From Bradyrhizobium genosp. SA-3 (GTDB taxonomy: Bacteria > Pseudomonadota > Alphaproteobacteria > Rhizobiales > Xanthobacteraceae), in NCBI RefSeq assembly GCF_004212635.1, contig NZ_PSRT01000001.1:1-64000 (forward strand): a DNA stretch of 64,000 bases. The letters run 5' to 3'. The translations under genes were made by a program, and so were the position numbers. This document shows positions 43,602 to 54,124 of the stretch, piece by piece; the stretch's first letter is position 1, and the number at the start of each line of letters is the position of its first letter. The notes under the pieces are model-generated. The model was not told the origin of the DNA. It was given only the letters and a program-made list of their open reading frames with translations, and made no database searches.

Positions 43602-44833
43602 TCAGCCGCCGAGGATGCGGCGGCAGGCGTCGACGAACACCTCCGCGCCGGTGACGATGTCGGCATCGGCGGTGTTCTCGGTCCAGTGATGGCTGATGCC
43701 GCCGATCGACGGGACGAACAGCATCGCCGCGGGCATGATCGTTGCCAGCATCTGCGCATCGTGGCCGGCGCCGCTGGGCATGCGGATCGACCGTCCACTA
43801 GCCAGGGCCTTGCTCGCGGCTTCGATGGCATCCTGAAAGCCGACATTCATCATGGCCGCGCGCCGGTGCGCAGTTTCTCCACGGTGACGGTGCAGGGCCC
43901 CTTCGCGTTGACCTCGTCGGCCATGGTCCGCAGCAACTGTTCGAGCCGCGCGATGACCGCCGGGTCGTCGTCGCGGATCTGGAACAGCATTTCTGCTCCA
44001 CCCGGAATGATGCTCGGAGCGCCGGGATCGAGCGTGATGCGACCGGTGGTCCACACCGTGCGGGGGCCGCAGGCATCAGGGAAACGTTCGTCGATCGCGA
44101 CACAGAATTTGGCCAGCGCCAGGCCGGCATCCTTTCGCACGGCCATGCGGGTGGTGCCGGCGTGGTTCTGCTCGCCGACGAAATTGATCCGGTATTGCCA
44201 GATGCCGACGATGGAGGTCACGACGCCGATCGCGAGGCGGCCGCTTTCGAGCGTGTCGCCCTGCTCGATATGCGCCTCCAGATATCCGACGTGCCGGCCC
44301 GGCGGGGCGATGATGCGCGGGCGTCCCGAGAGCCCCATCTCGGCGAGTGCGTCGCGCATGGTGCGGCCGCTGGTGCGGTCGCGGGCAGCATCGATGTCGG
44401 CCTCCGTCACCTGGCCGACATAGGAGCGCGAGCCGAGGAAATGCCCAAAATGTCCTTCCTCGTCGCACCAGGCAGCGACCTCGACCACGCCTTTGAACGA
44501 GGGATCGGCATTGAGCACGCGCGCGGCTTCGAGCGCATAGACGACGCCAAGCGGACCGTCGAGCCAGCCGGCGTAATTCTGGCTTTCCAGATGCGATCCC
44601 GCCAGCAGCTTCGGTCCCGGCTTTGCGCTGGTACCGAAGACATTGCCAATGCCGTCGATCGTGGCGGAGAGGCCGGCGTCGGGCAGCTTCTGCACCAGCC
44701 AGTCCAGCGAAAGCCTGTGCGGCTCGGAGAAGGTCGGCTTGTGCACGCCGGTCTTGTAGGCGCCGATCGAGCGGAGTGCGTTGAGGTCGGCGAGGACGCG
44801 CTTCCCGTCGGCGCGGAGCTGGGTGTCAGGCAT
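43602..44833 (-). pseudogene. M20-family amidase (hydantoinase/carbamoylase type), frameshifted
   Basis: Together the two frames make an enzyme of about 410 residues like allantoate amidohydrolase or N-carbamoyl-L-amino-acid hydrolase. The first frame, from ATG 44833, has GSHLESQ (usually HLDSQ), WLDGPLGV with the bridging Asp, DEEGHFGH with the catalytic Glu, and HIEQGDTLESG. It stops after EKLRTGARP at about 43850. The rest, MMNVGFQDAIEAASKAL through MPSGAGHDAQM with the last metal His, is in the next frame. One base appears to be missing near 43857. Its start overlaps the ABC ATPase stop by eight bases, so it is the last gene of the hutF operon. Confidence 0.88.
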
Positions 44834-45611
44834 GTTCGGCAACTTTCAGCGCCTCGGTGCGGATCTCCTCGACCAGCCGCTCCTTGAGCTGGACGAATTC
44901 GGGCGTGGTCTTGATCTTGTAGGAACGCGGATGCGGCAGGTCCACATGGATCTCGGCCTTGATGCGGCCGGGGCGCGCGCTCATGACGATGACGCGGCTG
45001 CCGAGGAAGATCGCCTCCTCGATGTCGTGGGTCACGAACAGCACGGTCTTCTGGTCGCGCTCCCAGATCCCGAGCAGCATCTCCTGCATCAGGGCGCGGG
45101 TCTGGTTGTCCAGCGCACCGAAGGGCTCGTCGAGCAGCAGGATTTTCGGATCGTTGGCGAGCGCACGGGCGATCGCCGTGCGCTGCTGCATGCCGCCGGA
45201 AAGCTGCTTGGGCCAGTGGTTCTCGAAGCCGGACAATCCGACCTGGCGGATGAAAGCGTCGGCGATCCTGTTCCGCTCGTCTTGCGACACGCCGCGCTCG
45301 CGCAGGCCGAAGGCGATGTTCTCGCGCACGGTCAGCCAGGGGAACAGCGTATAGGACTGGAACACCATGCCGCGATCGGCGCCCGGGCCGGTCACTTCGC
45401 GCCCATCGAGCGTGACGCGCCCGCTGGTCGGACGATCGAGCCCCGCGACGATGCGGAGCAGTGTGGACTTGCCGCAGCCGGACGGGCCGAGGATGGTGAC
45501 GAAGTCGTTGTTGCCGATGACGAGATCGGTCGGCTCCAGCGCCCTGGTCGGCGCGTTGCCGTGGCGTGCAGGGAAGGTGCGCGAGACCTGTTCGATCTTG
45601 AGGATTGTCAT
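44826..45611 (-). CDS. ABC transporter ATPase (NitT/TauT family)
   Basis: A 261-residue ATPase. Walker A is GPSGCGKST, the Q-loop is in MVFQSYTLFPWLTV, the signature is LSGGMQQR, Walker B is ILLLDEPFGAL, and the H-loop is VTHD. It belongs to the SsuB/TauB/NrtD group. The start at 45611 overlaps the permease stop by four bases. It energises the permease and binding protein encoded upstream in the same operon with hutF and hutC. Confidence 0.95.
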   Translation of the reverse strand: MTILKIEQVSRTFPARHGNAPTRALEPTDLVIGNNDFVTILGPSGCGKSTLLRIVAGLDRPTSGRVTLDGREVTGPGADRGMVFQSYTLFPWLTVRENIAFGLRERGVSQDERNRIADAFIRQVGLSGFENHWPKQLSGGMQQRTAIARALANDPKILLLDEPFGALDNQTRALMQEMLLGIWERDQKTVLFVTHDIEEAIFLGSRVIVMSARPGRIKAEIHVDLPHPRSYKIKTTPEFVQLKERLVEEIRTEALKVAEHA

Positions 45612-46381
45612 GCGAGCCTCCACGGAAACAGCCAGGCGTTGAACGCCTTGAACATGAAGTCCGAGAGGAGGCCGATCAGTCCGATCACGATGATGCCGAA
45701 TATGATCTGGCCGGTGTTGAGCAGCGCTTGGCTGTCGGTGATCATGTGGCCGATGCCCGAGGACGAACCGATCAGCTCGGCGACGATGACATAGGTCCAG
45801 GCCCAGCCGAGCACCAGCCGCAGGATCTCCGCGATTTCGGGGGCGGAGGAAGGCAGCAGCACGCGGCGGATGATGCCGCGGTCGCTGGCCCCGAGTGTAT
45901 AGGCCGCCTCCACCAGATCGCGCCGCGTTGCGCCGACGGTCACGGCAACCATCAGGATGACCTGGAACACCGAGCCGATGAAGATGACGAGCAGCTTCTG
46001 CAATTCGCCGATGCCGGCCCAGAGGATCAGAAGCGGAATGAACGCGGACGCGGGCAAGTAGCGCGCGAAGGAGACGAACGGCTCCAGGAACGCTTCGACC
46101 GGCTTGTAGGCCCCCATCAGCACGCCGAGCGGCACCGCGATGATCGCGGCGAGCGCGAAGCCGCCGACGACGCGCCAGATCGTCATGCCGATGTCGTAGA
46201 CGAAGCCCTGCTTCGTCAGCAGGTCGTAACCTTCCTGCACCATGGTCAGCGGGTTTGCGAGGAATGTCTTCGACACATGGCCGCCGAGCGTCGCCCAGGA
46301 CCAGAGGGCAACGAACAGCACGAAGAATGCAAGGCCGTACGCCATGCGTTGCTTCGATGTCACGGGATCCAGGGGACGCAT
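45608..46381 (-). CDS. ABC transporter permease (NitT/TauT family)
   Basis: A 257-residue permease with about six membrane helices and the EAA loop EAAYTLGASDRGIIRRVLLP, which contacts the ATPase. The ATG at 46381 is preceded by an in-frame TTG. It lies 71 bases downstream of the binding-protein gene and overlaps the ATPase gene by four bases. Confidence 0.94.
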   Translation of the reverse strand: MRPLDPVTSKQRMAYGLAFFVLFVALWSWATLGGHVSKTFLANPLTMVQEGYDLLTKQGFVYDIGMTIWRVVGGFALAAIIAVPLGVLMGAYKPVEAFLEPFVSFARYLPASAFIPLLILWAGIGELQKLLVIFIGSVFQVILMVAVTVGATRRDLVEAAYTLGASDRGIIRRVLLPSSAPEIAEILRLVLGWAWTYVIVAELIGSSSGIGHMITDSQALLNTGQIIFGIIVIGLIGLLSDFMFKAFNAWLFPWRLA

Positions 46382-46452
46382 CAAACTGTCTATCCGAATA
46401 GTCGATCATGCGCCGGCTCCGCCTCCTGGCGGAACCGGCAGCTTGCAGAAGT

Positions 46453-47397
46453 TTACTTGATGTAGCTCGCGTCGAAGAGGTCCTCGACCTTCGGTGCGGT
46501 CTTGATGATGCCGATCTCGAGCAGGAGGTCGGCGGCCTCCTTGTTGAAGGTCAGGAAATCGCCGGCGAAGAACTTCTGGTTCGCGGCCTTGTCCTGCCAG
46601 CGCAGATATTTCGCCGAGTTGCCGAACTGCTCGCCGCTTTGCTTCACATCGGCGCCCATGATCTCGTAGGCCTTGGCCTGATCCTTGGCGATCATGTCGA
46701 GCGCCTCGAAATAGCTGTCGGCGAGCGCCTTCGCGGCCTTCGGGTTCTCGGTGAGGAACTTCGGCGTGCAGCCGAATGTGTCCATGACCATCGGGTAGTC
46801 GAGCGTGGTTGCGATGATCTTGCCCTTGTCGGGCGCGGCGCGAACCGTCGAAAGATACGGTTCATACGTCATCGCGGCATCGTTCTGGCCGGAGACGAAT
46901 GCCTGCGCAGCCGCAGCCGGCTCGAGGTTGACGACGGTGACGTCCTTCACCGACAGACCATTCTTCTTGAGCATCCAGGCCAGCGCGAAATAAGGCGAGG
47001 TGCCGGGCGCGGAGGCCGCGACGGTCTTGCCCTTCAGATCCTTGATCGAAGCCAGATCGTTGCGGACGGCCATGCCGTCGGCGCCGTAGCTCTTGTCGAG
47101 CTGGAAGATCTGCTTGGTGGCAACGCCATTGGCGTTCCAGGAGATCCAGGTCTCGACGGTCGTTGCCGCGCACTGGACGTCGCCGGAGGCAATCGCGAGG
47201 TGACGATCCTTCTGCGGGATCTTCTTGATGGTGACGTCGAGGCCGTTCTTCTTGAAGATGCCGGCCTCCTTCGCCAACGTCAGCGGCGCGAAGCCGGTCC
47301 ATCCGGAGATGCCGATGCCGACCTTGACGTCGTCGGCGAGCACCGGAGTGGAGGCCGCGAGGGCAATGATTGTCGCAAATACTTTTGAACTACGCAT
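46453..47397 (-). CDS. ABC transporter substrate-binding protein (NMT1/SsuA-like)
   Basis: A 314-residue periplasmic binding protein. The signal MRSSKVFATIIALAASTPVLA is cleaved before DDVKVGIG. The mature part has WTGFAPLTLAKEAGIFKKNGLDV, the usual opening of NitT/TauT binding proteins, and GDVQCAATTVETWISWNANG. The start at 47397 follows GAGGACG. Its place between hutC and the permease suggests a histidine-pathway ligand such as histidine, urocanate or a related amide. That is inference from context only. Confidence 0.92.
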   Translation of the reverse strand: MRSSKVFATIIALAASTPVLADDVKVGIGISGWTGFAPLTLAKEAGIFKKNGLDVTIKKIPQKDRHLAIASGDVQCAATTVETWISWNANGVATKQIFQLDKSYGADGMAVRNDLASIKDLKGKTVAASAPGTSPYFALAWMLKKNGLSVKDVTVVNLEPAAAAQAFVSGQNDAAMTYEPYLSTVRAAPDKGKIIATTLDYPMVMDTFGCTPKFLTENPKAAKALADSYFEALDMIAKDQAKAYEIMGADVKQSGEQFGNSAKYLRWQDKAANQKFFAGDFLTFNKEAADLLLEIGIIKTAPKVEDLFDASYIK

Positions 47398-47503
47398 GAT
47401 TGTCGTCCTCTTGCCGATCGATGGATTGACGTCCTGTTGATCCTTGTCGGTCCATTTGGACCGTTGCCCGAAGCATTGCACGAATTGTGCCGACACTATT
47501 CTC

Positions 47504-48232
47504 TCAGCCTCCCTTGAATCGGGCGACAAGGCGGTGAGAGTCACCAGGATAGAGCAACCGCACCGCGGTGATCGTGCGCGCGCTGCGCCAGGTATAGCGG
47601 TCGATCACGAGGCAGGGCGCGCCGATCGCGATGTCGAGCGCCTTCGCCGCGCGATCATCCGCAACGATGGCGCTGATGGTATGCTCGGCCTCCGTCCATG
47701 GCACATGGTGGAGCAGCCACGAGCCGGGCGGCTCGCGCGAGAAGTCCGCGGTCGCAGCACTCGGCACGGACGACAGATCAATCAGCCTGTCCTCGACGGC
47801 GAAGGGCACGTTGTCGGCGCTGTGCCGGCAGGCGATCGCGACCACCCTGCCGGCCTTCTTGACGCCGAGGCGGTCGCGGTCAGTGGCGGTCGCCGTGCGT
47901 AGCTTGCGGCCGATCAGCTCGTAGCCGTAGCTGCGGCCGAGCGCGATGATTTCGGCCCGGATGTCGGCGATCTTGAGCACGGCGGACTGATGCTGCGGCC
48001 GGCGCACGAAGGAGCCGGCGCGCCGCCGCCGCTCGATCAGATCGGCTTGCGCCAGCTCCGACAGCGCCTTGTTCACCGTCATGCGCGAGCAGCCGTAACG
48101 CGCGACCAGCTCGTGCTCGAAGGGGATGCGATGCCCGGGTGGCCATTCGCCGGTCAAAATGCGCTTCTCGATGTCGGCGCGGATTCGCTTGTAGAGCGTC
48201 GGCTTGTCGGCCGCATCGGTCGCGAGGCTCAT
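47504..48232 (-). CDS. hutC: Histidine utilisation repressor HutC (GntR family)
   Basis: A 242-residue GntR/HutC regulator. The N-terminal wHTH is GHRIPFEHELVARYGCSRMTVNKALSELAQADL, followed by a UTRA ligand-binding domain ending WRSARTITAVRLLYPGDSHRLVARF. HutC represses hut genes and is released by urocanate in known systems. It starts inside the hutF stop (four-base overlap), so it is made with hutF. A matching palindrome lies between hutF and hutI. Confidence 0.94.
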   Translation of the reverse strand: MSLATDAADKPTLYKRIRADIEKRILTGEWPPGHRIPFEHELVARYGCSRMTVNKALSELAQADLIERRRRAGSFVRRPQHQSAVLKIADIRAEIIALGRSYGYELIGRKLRTATATDRDRLGVKKAGRVVAIACRHSADNVPFAVEDRLIDLSSVPSAATADFSREPPGSWLLHHVPWTEAEHTISAIVADDRAAKALDIAIGAPCLVIDRYTWRSARTITAVRLLYPGDSHRLVARFKGG

Positions 48233-49587
48233 GCGACGAGCCTCCGCATAGATGCGTTGAAGCGCGCGCGTGCGGCTTGGCGCAGCTTGTGCCGGCCATT
48301 CTCGACGACCCTATCGCCGCCGGCCCAGACGCAATCGATCGCGCCGCCGCCGGCCGCAAAGATCCAGCCGTCGATGATGGCGTCGCGTGCGCGTCCCGCC
48401 AGCGACGGATGTGCTTTGTCGAGCGTGACGATGTCAGCGCGCGCACCCGGCGCGAGGCCGACGGTCGTCTGCGCCATCGCCTGCGCGCCGCCTGCGAGCG
48501 CATGATCGAACAGCGTGCGTCCGGTCGAGCGCCCCGCGCCGCTGGAGAGTACGTTACGCTGACGATGCTTCAGACGCTGACCGTATTCGAGCTGGCGCAA
48601 CTCGTCGGCGACACCGATCAGCACGTTGGAATCGGTGCCTACACCGAACGCGCCGCCGGCGGCGAGAAATTCGCGCGCCGGAAAGATGCCGTCGCCGAGG
48701 CTCGCTTCCGTGATGGGGCAGAGACCGGCGACCGCGCCGGCTTTGGCGAATGCGGTGACTTCCTCATCCGTCGTATGGGTGGCGTGGATGAGGCACCAGC
48801 GTTGATCGACGGGCGCGTGCTCCAGCAGCCATTGCACCGGCCGCTGGCTCGACCATGCCAGGCAATCCTCGACTTCCTTCACCTGCTCGGCGGCATGAAT
48901 GTGCACCGGTCCGCCATCGGCCAGCGGAATGATCGCGGCGAGTTCGTCCGGCGTCACCGCGCGCAAACTGTGCGGCGCGATGCCGATATTGGCGCCCGGC
49001 AATGTTGCGATGGCCTTGCGTGATGCGGTCATCAGGGCGGCGAACTGATCGACCGAGCAGATGAAGCGGCGCTGGCCGGCATGCGGCGCTGCGCCGCCGA
49101 AGGAGCCATGCGCATAAAAACTCGGCAGCAGCGTCAGCGCAATGCCTGAAGCTTCGGCAGCCTGTGCAATGCGCGCGGCCATCTCGCCGAGATCAGCGTA
49201 GGGCGAGCCGTCGCGATCATGATGGAGATAGTGAAATTCGCCGACGCGGGTGAAACCCTGCTCCAGCATCTCGACATAGAGCAGCGTCGCGACGGCGGTA
49301 ACGTCGTCCGGCGTCATCGCCAGCGCGAAGCGATACATCGTCTCGCGCCAGGTCCAGAAGGTATCGGTGCTGTCGCCGCGCAACTCGGCGAGGCCCGCCA
49401 TGCCGCGTTGGAACGCGTGGCTGTGCAGGCTCGCCAATCCCGGAAGCGCGATTGCGTGGCACTCGTCGCCGGCCGCCGGCGCCACATTCGGCGTCACTGC
49501 CGCGATCGCGCCGGCGGTGATGACCACCTGCACGTCATTGGCCCAGCCCGAGGGCAGGAGCGCGGAAGCGAAATGCAGTCGGGTCAT
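48229..49587 (-). CDS. hutF: Formimidoylglutamate deiminase HutF
   Basis: A 452-residue amidohydrolase. Metal ligands are visible in LPGLASLHSHAFQRGMAG, VHIHAAEQ, and GTDSNVLIGVADELRQLEYGQRL, the HutF signature end. It converts N-formimidoyl-L-glutamate to N-formyl-L-glutamate and ammonia, so the pathway then needs an N-formylglutamate hydrolase. It is first in the leftward operon hutF-hutC-ABC-amidase and divergent from hutI, with the operator between them. Confidence 0.95.
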   Translation of the reverse strand: MTRLHFASALLPSGWANDVQVVITAGAIAAVTPNVAPAAGDECHAIALPGLASLHSHAFQRGMAGLAELRGDSTDTFWTWRETMYRFALAMTPDDVTAVATLLYVEMLEQGFTRVGEFHYLHHDRDGSPYADLGEMAARIAQAAEASGIALTLLPSFYAHGSFGGAAPHAGQRRFICSVDQFAALMTASRKAIATLPGANIGIAPHSLRAVTPDELAAIIPLADGGPVHIHAAEQVKEVEDCLAWSSQRPVQWLLEHAPVDQRWCLIHATHTTDEEVTAFAKAGAVAGLCPITEASLGDGIFPAREFLAAGGAFGVGTDSNVLIGVADELRQLEYGQRLKHRQRNVLSSGAGRSTGRTLFDHALAGGAQAMAQTTVGLAPGARADIVTLDKAHPSLAGRARDAIIDGWIFAAGGGAIDCVWAGGDRVVENGRHKLRQAARARFNASMRRLVA

Positions 49588-49621
49588 GATTACACGCCGG
49601 CTGGACAGAACCGCCCCACGA

Positions 49622-49641
49622 TTATATGTCTAGACATATAA
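49622..49641. promoter_or_regulatory. Probable HutC operator
   Basis: A perfect 20-base palindrome with core TATATGTCTAGACATATA in the 81-base gap between hutF and hutI. It contains the TGTCTAGACA centre, close to the TGTATAGACA type sites known for HutC in other bacteria. One site could repress both arms. Confidence 0.8.
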
Positions 49642-49668
49642 GTCAAGCATCCCACGAAGGGGCCTTTC

Positions 49669-50883
49669 ATGGCAGAGCGCTTCGACCGGATCTGGCACAA
49701 TGCCCGGCTCGCCACGATGCGGGCTGACCGTCCTGACCTTGGCGAGATCGAGCGGGGCGTAATCGCCACGCGCGGCGGCCGTATCGTCTATGCGGCTGCG
49801 CAGATCGATTTTCCGTCGGATGCCGATGCGGCCGAGCGGATCGATTGCGAGGGACGCTGGATCACGCCCGGCCTCGTCGATTGCCACACCCATCTGGTCT
49901 ATGGGGGCAACCGCGCGCACGAGTTCGAGCTGCGCCTGAAGGGGGCGAGCTACGAAGAGATCGCGCGCGCCGGCGGCGGCATCGTCTCGACGGTGGCTGC
50001 GACGCGGAAGGCGAGCGAGGCCGAGCTCGTCGCAGGCGCGCTGCCGCGGCTCGATGCGCTGATCGCCGAGGGTGCAACCACGGTCGAGATCAAGTCCGGC
50101 TACGGCCTCGATACCGAGACCGAGATGCGTCAGCTTGCCGCTGCGCGCAGCCTCGGTGGCCAGCGGCCGGTTGCGATCCGCACCTCCTTCCTCGGCGCGC
50201 ACGCACTGCCGCCGGAGGCGGAGGGCAACAAGGATCGTTACATCGATCTCGTGTGCAAAGAGATGCTGCCCGCGGTCGCTAAGGCAGGCCTTGCCGATGC
50301 CGTCGATGCCTTCATGGAGGGCATCGCGTTCTCCGCCGAGCAGACTGCGCGGGTGTTCGAGACGGCGAGGGGACTTGGACTGCCGGTCAAGCTCCATGCC
50401 GACCAGCTCTCGAATCTCGGCGGTGCTGCGCTTGCCGCGAAATTCTCGGCGCTCTCTGCCGATCATCTCGAGCACACCGACGAAGCTGGTGCTGCCGCGA
50501 TGGCCAAGGCCGGAACGGTGGCGGTGCTTCTGCCCGGCGCCTTCTACTTCATCCGCGAGACACAAAAGCCGCCGGTCGAGACCTTTCGCAAGCTTGGCGT
50601 CCACATGGCGCTGGCGACCGACTGCAATCCCGGCAGCTCCCCGCTGACCTCGCTCCTGCTCGTGATGAACATGGGGGCGACCCTGTTCCGGATGACGGTG
50701 GCCGAATGCCTTGCCGGCGTGACGCGCGAGGGGGCGCGGGCGCTTGATGTGCTGGATGAGACCGGCACGTTGGATGCCGGCAAATGGTGCGATCTCGCGA
50801 TCTGGGACATCGAACGGCCGGCCGAGCTGGTCTACCGCATCGGCTTCAATCCGCTGCACGAGCGGATATGGAGGGGGCAGTGA
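49669..50883 (+). CDS. hutI: Imidazolonepropionase HutI
   Basis: A 404-residue amidohydrolase that opens imidazolone propionate to formiminoglutamate. Metal-site motifs: [67 protein letters not shown] and [19 protein letters not shown]. It is the first gene of the rightward hut arm. Its stop overlaps the hutH GTG start (GTGA). Confidence 0.97.
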   Translation: MAERFDRIWHNARLATMRADRPDLGEIERGVIATRGGRIVYAAAQIDFPSDADAAERIDCEGRWITPGLVDCHTHLVYGGNRAHEFELRLKGASYEEIARAGGGIVSTVAATRKASEAELVAGALPRLDALIAEGATTVEIKSGYGLDTETEMRQLAAARSLGGQRPVAIRTSFLGAHALPPEAEGNKDRYIDLVCKEMLPAVAKAGLADAVDAFMEGIAFSAEQTARVFETARGLGLPVKLHADQLSNLGGAALAAKFSALSADHLEHTDEAGAAAMAKAGTVAVLLPGAFYFIRETQKPPVETFRKLGVHMALATDCNPGSSPLTSLLLVMNMGATLFRMTVAECLAGVTREGARALDVLDETGTLDAGKWCDLAIWDIERPAELVYRIGFNPLHERIWRGQ

Positions 50884-52437
50884 CGGAGCAGGACACAGCG
50901 ATCGTCGTCAGACCAGGGACGGTCGGTCTCGATGATCTCGCGTGCGTGCTCGATGGTGCGCCCGTCGTGCTCGAGCCCTCGTTCTGGCCGCGAGTCGAAG
51001 CCGCGGCGGAGATCGTCGCAAGAGCCGCGCGCGCGGATGTCCCGGTCTACGGCATCAACACCGGATTCGGGAAGCTTGCGTCGAAGCGCATTCCGCCGGC
51101 CCAGACCACGCTGCTCCAGCGCAACCTGATCGTCTCGCATTGCTGCGGCGTTGGCCCGGCGACACCCGAATCGATCGTGCGGCTCATGATGGCGCTGAAG
51201 ATCGTCTCGCTCGGCCGCGGCGCCTCCGGCGTCCGCCGCGAGGTGATCGAGCAGCTGCAGGACATGCTGGCGCAGGGTGTCTATCCGCTGGTGCCGCAGC
51301 AGGGCTCCGTGGGCGCCTCCGGCGATCTTGCACCGCTTGCGCATATGACGGCAGTGATGATCGGCGAAGGGCAGGCGATCGTTGACGGGAAAACTGTATC
51401 AGGCGCTGAGGCACTAAAGGCCGCCGGTCTCGCGCCGCTGACGCTTGGCCCTAAAGAGGGCCTCGCGCTGATCAACGGCACGCAGTTCTCGACCGCCTAC
51501 GCCATCTCGGGCGTGCTGCGCGCATTTCGCCTTACTCGCGCCGCGCTGGTCACTGGGGCGCTGTCAGTCGATGCGGCGATGGCCTCGACGGCGCCGTTCC
51601 GTCCCGAAATCCAGGCGCTGCGCGGTCATGCCGGGCAGATCGCGGCGGGCGCGACGCTAACGGCGCTGCTCGACGGCAGCGACATCCGCCTGTCGCATCT
51701 CGAAGGCGACGAGCGCGTGCAGGACCCCTATTGCCTGCGTTGTCAGCCGCAGGTCGCGGGCGCAGCGCTCGACCTGATCACACAGGCAGTGCGCACACTG
51801 ATCATCGAGGCCAACGCCGTCACCGACAATCCGCTGGTGCTGGTCGAGACCGGCGAGATCGTCTCCGGCGGCAATTTCCACGCCGAGCCGGTGGCCTTTG
51901 CCGCCGATGCGATTGCGCTCGCGCTATCGGAGATCGGCGCGATCAGCGAGCGGCGCATCGCGACGCTGGTCGACCCCGCGCTCAATTTCGGCTTGCCGCC
52001 GTTCCTGACGCCCGACCCCGGCATCAATTCCGGCTTCATGATTGCCGAGGTCGCGGCGGCCGCGCTCTATGCAGAGAATAAGCAGCGCGCGCTTCCCTGC
52101 TCGATCGACTCGACGCCGACCAGCGCCAACCAGGAAGACCACGTCTCGATGGCCGCGCATGCCGCGCGGCGCCTGTCCGACATGGCCGACAATCTCGCTG
52201 CCATTCTCGGCATCGAGCTTCTGGTCGCCGCCCAAGGCATCACGCTGCGCGCCGCATGCGACGAGCGCGCCGCTCGTTGCCGTGATTGCCGCGCTTCGTG
52301 AGCAAGTGCCCGCACTCGGTGCCGACCGCTACATGGCCGGCGATCTCGCCAAGGCAGCTGTACTGATCGAGGCCGACGCGCTGCCGGCCATCGCGATCAC
52401 CGCACTTCCATCCGATCCGTTTCCGAGACTTGACTAA
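50880..52437 (+). pseudogene. hutH: Histidine ammonia-lyase HutH, with an apparent frameshift near the 3' end
   Basis: HutH removes ammonia from histidine to give urocanate. From GTG 50880 the frame has [27 protein letters not shown] with the Ala-Ser-Gly that forms the MIO cofactor, and [11 protein letters not shown]. Near 52245, in GCGC-rich sequence, homology jumps frame. The first frame ends [17 protein letters not shown] at 52301. The second carries the expected [17 protein letters not shown] through DPFPRLD at 52437. The span has one base more than a multiple of three; read straight it would be about 518 residues. Either true damage to the last ~65 residues or a sequence error. Confidence 0.9.
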
Positions 52438-52446
52438 GAGGTCCGC

Positions 52447-54117
52447 ATGAACCGCCGACTGGACAATGACCGCACCATCCGCGCGCCCCGCGGCAGCGAC
52501 ATCAGCGCCAAGAGCTGGCTGACGGAAGCGCCCTTGCGCATGCTGATGAACAATCTCGATCCCGACGTGGCGGAGCGGCCGAGCGAGCTCGTCGTCTATG
52601 GCGGCATCGGCCGCGCCGCGCGCGACTGGGAGAGCTTCGACCGGATCACGGCGGTCTTGCGCAAGCTCGAAAACGACCAGACCTTGCTGATCCAATCCGG
52701 AAAACCGGTCGGTGTGTTCCGCACTCATGCCGACGCGCCGCGCGTGCTGATCGCGAACTCCAACATCGTGCCGCACTGGGCGACGCTCGATCATTTCAAC
52801 GAGCTCGATCGGAAGGGCCTGATGATGTACGGCCAGATGACTGCGGGCTCCTGGATCTATATCGGCAGCCAGGGCATCGTGCAGGGCACCTACGAAACCT
52901 TCGTCGAGGTCGGTCGTCGCCATTATGGCGGCAGCCTCGCCGGCAGATGGATTCTCACCGCCGGCCTCGGCGGCATGGGCGGTGCGCAGCCGCTGGCCGC
53001 GACCATGGCCGGCGCTTCGATGCTCGCGGTCGAATGCCAGCCGAGCCGCATCGAGATGCGCTTACGCACCGGCTATCTCGATCGCCAGGCCGCAACGCTC
53101 GACGAAGCGCTCACGATCATGGAAGAGGCCGCGAAGACGAAGAAGGCGGTCTCGGTCGGCCTGCTCGGCAATGCGGCTGAGATCTTCCCGGAACTGGTCC
53201 GCCGCGGTGTCAAGCCCGACATCGTCACCGACCAGACCAGCGCGCATGATCCAATCAACGGATACTTGCCGAAAGGCTGGACGCTGGCCGAGTGGGAAGC
53301 CAAGCGCGCCGCCGATCCGAAGTCGGTCGAGCGTGCCTCGAAGACGTCGATGGTCGATCACGTGAAGGCCATGCTGGATTTCCACGCGCAGGGCATCCCG
53401 ACGCTCGACTACGGCAACAACATCCGCCAGATGGCGCAGGACATGGGTCTGAAGAACGCCTTCGATTTCCCGGGCTTCGTTCCCGCCTATATCCGTCCGC
53501 TGTTCTGCCGCGGCGTCGGGCCGTTCCGCTGGGCCGCGCTCTCGGGCGATCCCGAGGACATCTTCAAGACCGACGCCAAGGTCAAGGAGCTGATGCCTGA
53601 CGACAAGCATCTGCACAACTGGCTCGACATGGCCAAGGCGCGCATCAAGTTCCAGGGCCTGCCGGCGCGGATCTGCTGGGTCGGCCTTGGCGATCGCCAT
53701 CGCCTGGGCCTTGCCTTCAACGAGATGGTGGCGCGCGGCGAATTGAAAGCGCCGATCGTCATCGGCCGCGATCATCTCGACAGCGGCTCGGTGGCAAGCC
53801 CCAACCGCGAGACCGAGGCGATGAAGGATGGATCGGACGCGGTATCCGACTGGCCCTTGCTCAACGCGCTGCTCAATTGCGCCAGTGGCGCGACCTGGGT
53901 GTCGCTGCATCACGGCGGCGGCGTCGGCATCGGCTATTCGCAGCACGCCGGCATGGTGATCGTCGCCGACGGCACGCCGGAAGCCGCAAAGCGTATCGAA
54001 CGCGTGCTCTGGAACGATCCTGCCAGCGGCGTGATGCGCCATGCCGACGCCGGTTATGACATTGCGATCGACTGCGCCCGTGACAAGGGTCTCGATCTGC
54101 CGAGCTTGGCGAAGTAG
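52447..54117 (+). CDS. hutU: Urocanate hydratase HutU
   Basis: A 556-residue urocanase that binds NAD+ and makes 4-imidazolone-5-propionate. It includes [14 protein letters not shown] near the start, [28 protein letters not shown], and the conserved [17 protein letters not shown] late in the chain. It begins nine bases after the restored hutH end. It is convergent with the GGDEF-EAL gene, seven bases beyond its stop. Confidence 0.97.
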   Translation: MNRRLDNDRTIRAPRGSDISAKSWLTEAPLRMLMNNLDPDVAERPSELVVYGGIGRAARDWESFDRITAVLRKLENDQTLLIQSGKPVGVFRTHADAPRVLIANSNIVPHWATLDHFNELDRKGLMMYGQMTAGSWIYIGSQGIVQGTYETFVEVGRRHYGGSLAGRWILTAGLGGMGGAQPLAATMAGASMLAVECQPSRIEMRLRTGYLDRQAATLDEALTIMEEAAKTKKAVSVGLLGNAAEIFPELVRRGVKPDIVTDQTSAHDPINGYLPKGWTLAEWEAKRAADPKSVERASKTSMVDHVKAMLDFHAQGIPTLDYGNNIRQMAQDMGLKNAFDFPGFVPAYIRPLFCRGVGPFRWAALSGDPEDIFKTDAKVKELMPDDKHLHNWLDMAKARIKFQGLPARICWVGLGDRHRLGLAFNEMVARGELKAPIVIGRDHLDSGSVASPNRETEAMKDGSDAVSDWPLLNALLNCASGATWVSLHHGGGVGIGYSQHAGMVIVADGTPEAAKRIERVLWNDPASGVMRHADAGYDIAIDCARDKGLDLPSLAK

Positions 54118-54124
54118 TCGCGCC

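Noticed and set aside
46382..46452. CTATCCGAATAG inverted repeat between the hut binding-protein and permease genes
   Set aside because: The arms are only four bases, and it does not match the TGTCTAGACA palindrome at 49622. I would not call it a HutC site or a terminator.
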